A stretch of DNA of 64,000 nt. Source: Diphasiastrum complanatum (taxonomy: Eukaryota; Streptophyta; Lycopodiopsida; Lycopodiales; Lycopodiaceae). This document shows, piece by piece, positions 62,200 through 64,000 of the stretch. The stretch lies in NCBI GenBank assembly GCA_029204225.1, contig CM055097.1:4372620-4436619 (forward strand). Direction: 5' to 3'. The notes below the pieces were generated by a model, which did not search any database, had not been told where the DNA came from, and was given only the letters and a program-made list of their open reading frames with translations. The position numbers were made by a program, and so were the translations under genes. Numbering within the stretch: the stretch's first letter is position 1; each line of letters begins with the position of its first letter.

Positions 62200-63194
62200 C
62201 AAGGTCAATTTTCTACATTGCAAATGGTGTAAATTGTGTTGTCTTTTAAACCAACGATCAATAGATGATTTTGGATCTTAATGATTGACAAAATCTTCAC
62301 AATATATACCCACCTTTGCTACATTGGCAAAGGAATGTGGCCTCAATATTCCGATATGCCATCTTAGAAGACATAGAGAGGTCTGGAGTCACTACTTCAG
62401 GTGTCGAGGTATGTGCATTCTTGATAATTTTTCATGTTGCTTAATCAGATTGTTGAAATAAACAAACAAATGTTGAAGTTTTTTATCGTCTTATTTGTTT
62501 GTGTCTCAAATATTGTCACAAGTTAGTATTCTAGCAGTGTGCATCGGTTATCGAGTCAAGCCAAATCCGACTATTCCTATGAATGGTTGTGACTCGATAG
62601 ATCCTACATTGTTTGATTGTACGGGATCAGTGGATACATCATATGCCTATTGCTAATTAGTTGTTGGGAGCTTCTAGGACCATAGGGGTTCGGGAAGGTG
62701 TTGAGAAGAACTCCCATTTCGTACATTTTCTGGTAGAGATGTTTTGCAAGTCATCGGGGGTAGGTCGACCCTTTTATGGGATGCAGAGGTTCTTTGTACG
62801 CATGTGGAAGTACAAATCGACACTGCGTTGACGAGATGAAAGCTCTTCCTATGTTTCATGTTAGTCACCTAAAATTCCATTAATATTGTCATGCCCTTTG
62901 TTTCTCCTAACATAGCAGATCGAGTAATGGTCACAAACACTTTTCAAAAGCAATACTTTTCAAAATACACAATAACATAGTTTGAATGAAGAAAAAATGT
63001 TTTGTCAAGGATCAGCCTCTCTAATTTTGATTCTCTACAACAATCATTTTGAGCACAAATTTCCTTGTCATTTCTTCCAAGATATTTGAAAAGAATTGTG
63101 TTGAGATTAATAAGACTTGCCTATGGATGTTTGTGAATGCATCCCTCCATAATATATCCCAAGCTTCTATCGAGGATTGGGTTGTTCTGATATG
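62200..63194. other. No supported gene
   Basis: AT-rich sequence. A short plus-strand stretch near 62840-62880 (LPMFHVSHLKFH) recalls the end of Ty3 integrase, but nothing around it confirms this. Confidence 0.35.
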
Positions 63195-63325
63195 CATTAG
63201 AGGAGTTCTCAATATCAAAAAGACCCTTTGTAAAGATACTTTTTTTTTTCTTTAGTTTCGACTGTCACCAGGCCTAATCAAAATGCACAGATTTGAAATC
63301 TACGTAACGTAGTTCAAATTAACTA
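63195..63325 (+). mobile_element. MITE, left half (copy E)
   Basis: CATTAGAGGAGTTCTCAATA to GACCCTTT, then GAAATCTACGTAACGTA as in copy A. The right half and right terminal repeat are missing. Confidence 0.75.
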
Positions 63326-63344
63326 AAAAATAAAAATGAAATAT

Positions 63345-63728
63345 AGAAAACTTTGAAATTTGTGTCCGGGCAACATGGACGTATCCCATTGGTTGGAGTT
63401 CCAGTGATCTTATGCATACCTATGTTTGATGTATCCCTCTCTATCTTCAAGTGATATGTCCTAGGGAATGGGACTTTTCTAATTTGAACTTGCTTAAAAG
63501 CTTCTCTAATTAGTTTAAATATTGTTGCATATGCTTCCCTGCTAATACCTACAAAATCACAAGCACTCTGAACTATAGTCTTATCTAAATTTTTTCAAAG
63601 ACTCTACTATTTTACACTTTACATTTGAAATCCTATTGTTCATCATGATACGCTCAGTGGATTTGCAACCCAATGACATTCCTAGTGAAGCATTGTCTTT
63701 AATATTCCAAGGAGCTACTAATGCAGAT
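63345..63728 (-). pseudogene. Unrecognised gene remnant, exon 2
   Basis: Opens after TTTTTTTTGCAG at 63729 and reads SALVAPWNIKDNASLGMSLG, CKSTERIMMNNRISNVKCKI to a stop near 63581; in another frame it continues DKTIVQSACDFVGISREAYA, TIFKLIREAFKQVQIRKVPF, PRTYHLKIERDTSN. The single frameshift and smooth continuation suggest a once-intact exon. It ends near MITE copy E. No family recognised. Confidence 0.45.
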
Positions 63729-63822
63729 CTGCAAAAAAAACAGATAGTTAACAGAATATCACCATAGCTGAAATTAAATCCAAATGTCATTGAAAAACTT
63801 ACAAAAATCAAAATATGCTTAC

Positions 63823-63947
63823 TTGAATGCACAGATCCTTCTATTTCAATAACCTCCTTTTGAAAGCATTTGAATATCCTTGCAACTTTGTCGCTTTCGC
63901 TTCTTACTTTCAGCCTTCTTCTTTGCCAAATCCACATCCTTCAATAA
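63823..63947 (-). pseudogene. Unrecognised gene remnant, exon 1
   Basis: Reads DVDLAKKKAESKKRKRQSCK and DIQMLSKGGY, then TGA, then NRRICAF to a GTAAGC donor at 63822. In this frame the two leftover bases fit exon 2 in phase, so the TGA is probably a nonsense mutation. The basic KKRKR stretch would suit a nuclear protein. Confidence 0.38.
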
Positions 63948-64000
63948 TTCAATATGAATAGACTATAAGACTGATTGCATTTGCTCTAGTTCTGATTTGA

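Overview
This looks like nuclear DNA of a land plant. It holds a GRAS-family transcription factor of the NSP2 type, a spliced gene ending in a domain like that of plant CCCH zinc-finger proteins 38/55, plant-type chromovirus (Ty3) and Ty1/copia retrotransposons with tRNA-Met-like primer sites, a MITE family and long CT/GA arrays. The NSP2-like protein is clearly diverged from flowering-plant forms, so a non-flowering land plant (bryophyte, fern, lycophyte or gymnosperm) is my low-confidence guess. Most of the window is decayed repeat DNA. I saw no bacterial or organellar genes, rRNA, convincing tRNA or CRISPR.

Layout. 1-5944: a minus-strand Ty3 chromovirus with nearly identical LTRs, so recently inserted, but its reverse transcriptase core is deleted. 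7413-15554: two plus-strand exons of one host gene (matching splice phase) around a 5.8 kb intron holding a decayed gag and a MITE. 15.6-23.2 kb: AT-rich DNA with a possible solo LTR and a 156-bp CT array. 23.2-28 kb: remnants of Ty3 and copia elements. 28-32.3 kb: an unrecognised minus-strand coding remnant beside the 3' end of a copia element whose LTR carries a CT array. 32.3-45.7 kb: a graveyard of copia fragments in both orientations. 45.8-47.3 kb: LTR-like DNA and a Ty3 gag fragment.

48030-50018: an intact intronless NSP2-like GRAS gene (minus), the best-supported host gene, with a 24-base C run and a 94-bp tandem repeat upstream. 50.9-53.3 kb: AT-rich, some short repeats. 53.3-55.1 kb: a deleted copia element. 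55.7-59.2 kb: an unrecognised minus-strand multi-exon gene or pseudogene with a retropepsin-like upstream segment and a MITE in an intron. 59.2-62.1 kb: another decayed copia element, itself hit by a MITE. 63.2-63.95 kb: a half MITE and an unrecognised two-exon pseudogene.

The genes do not form a functional cluster. The NSP2-like factor would act in strigolactone and symbiosis regulation and the CCCH-38-like protein in RNA/chromatin biology; the rest reflects repeated insertion, deletion and decay of transposons. Four separate RT remnants all lack an intact catalytic YxDD box.
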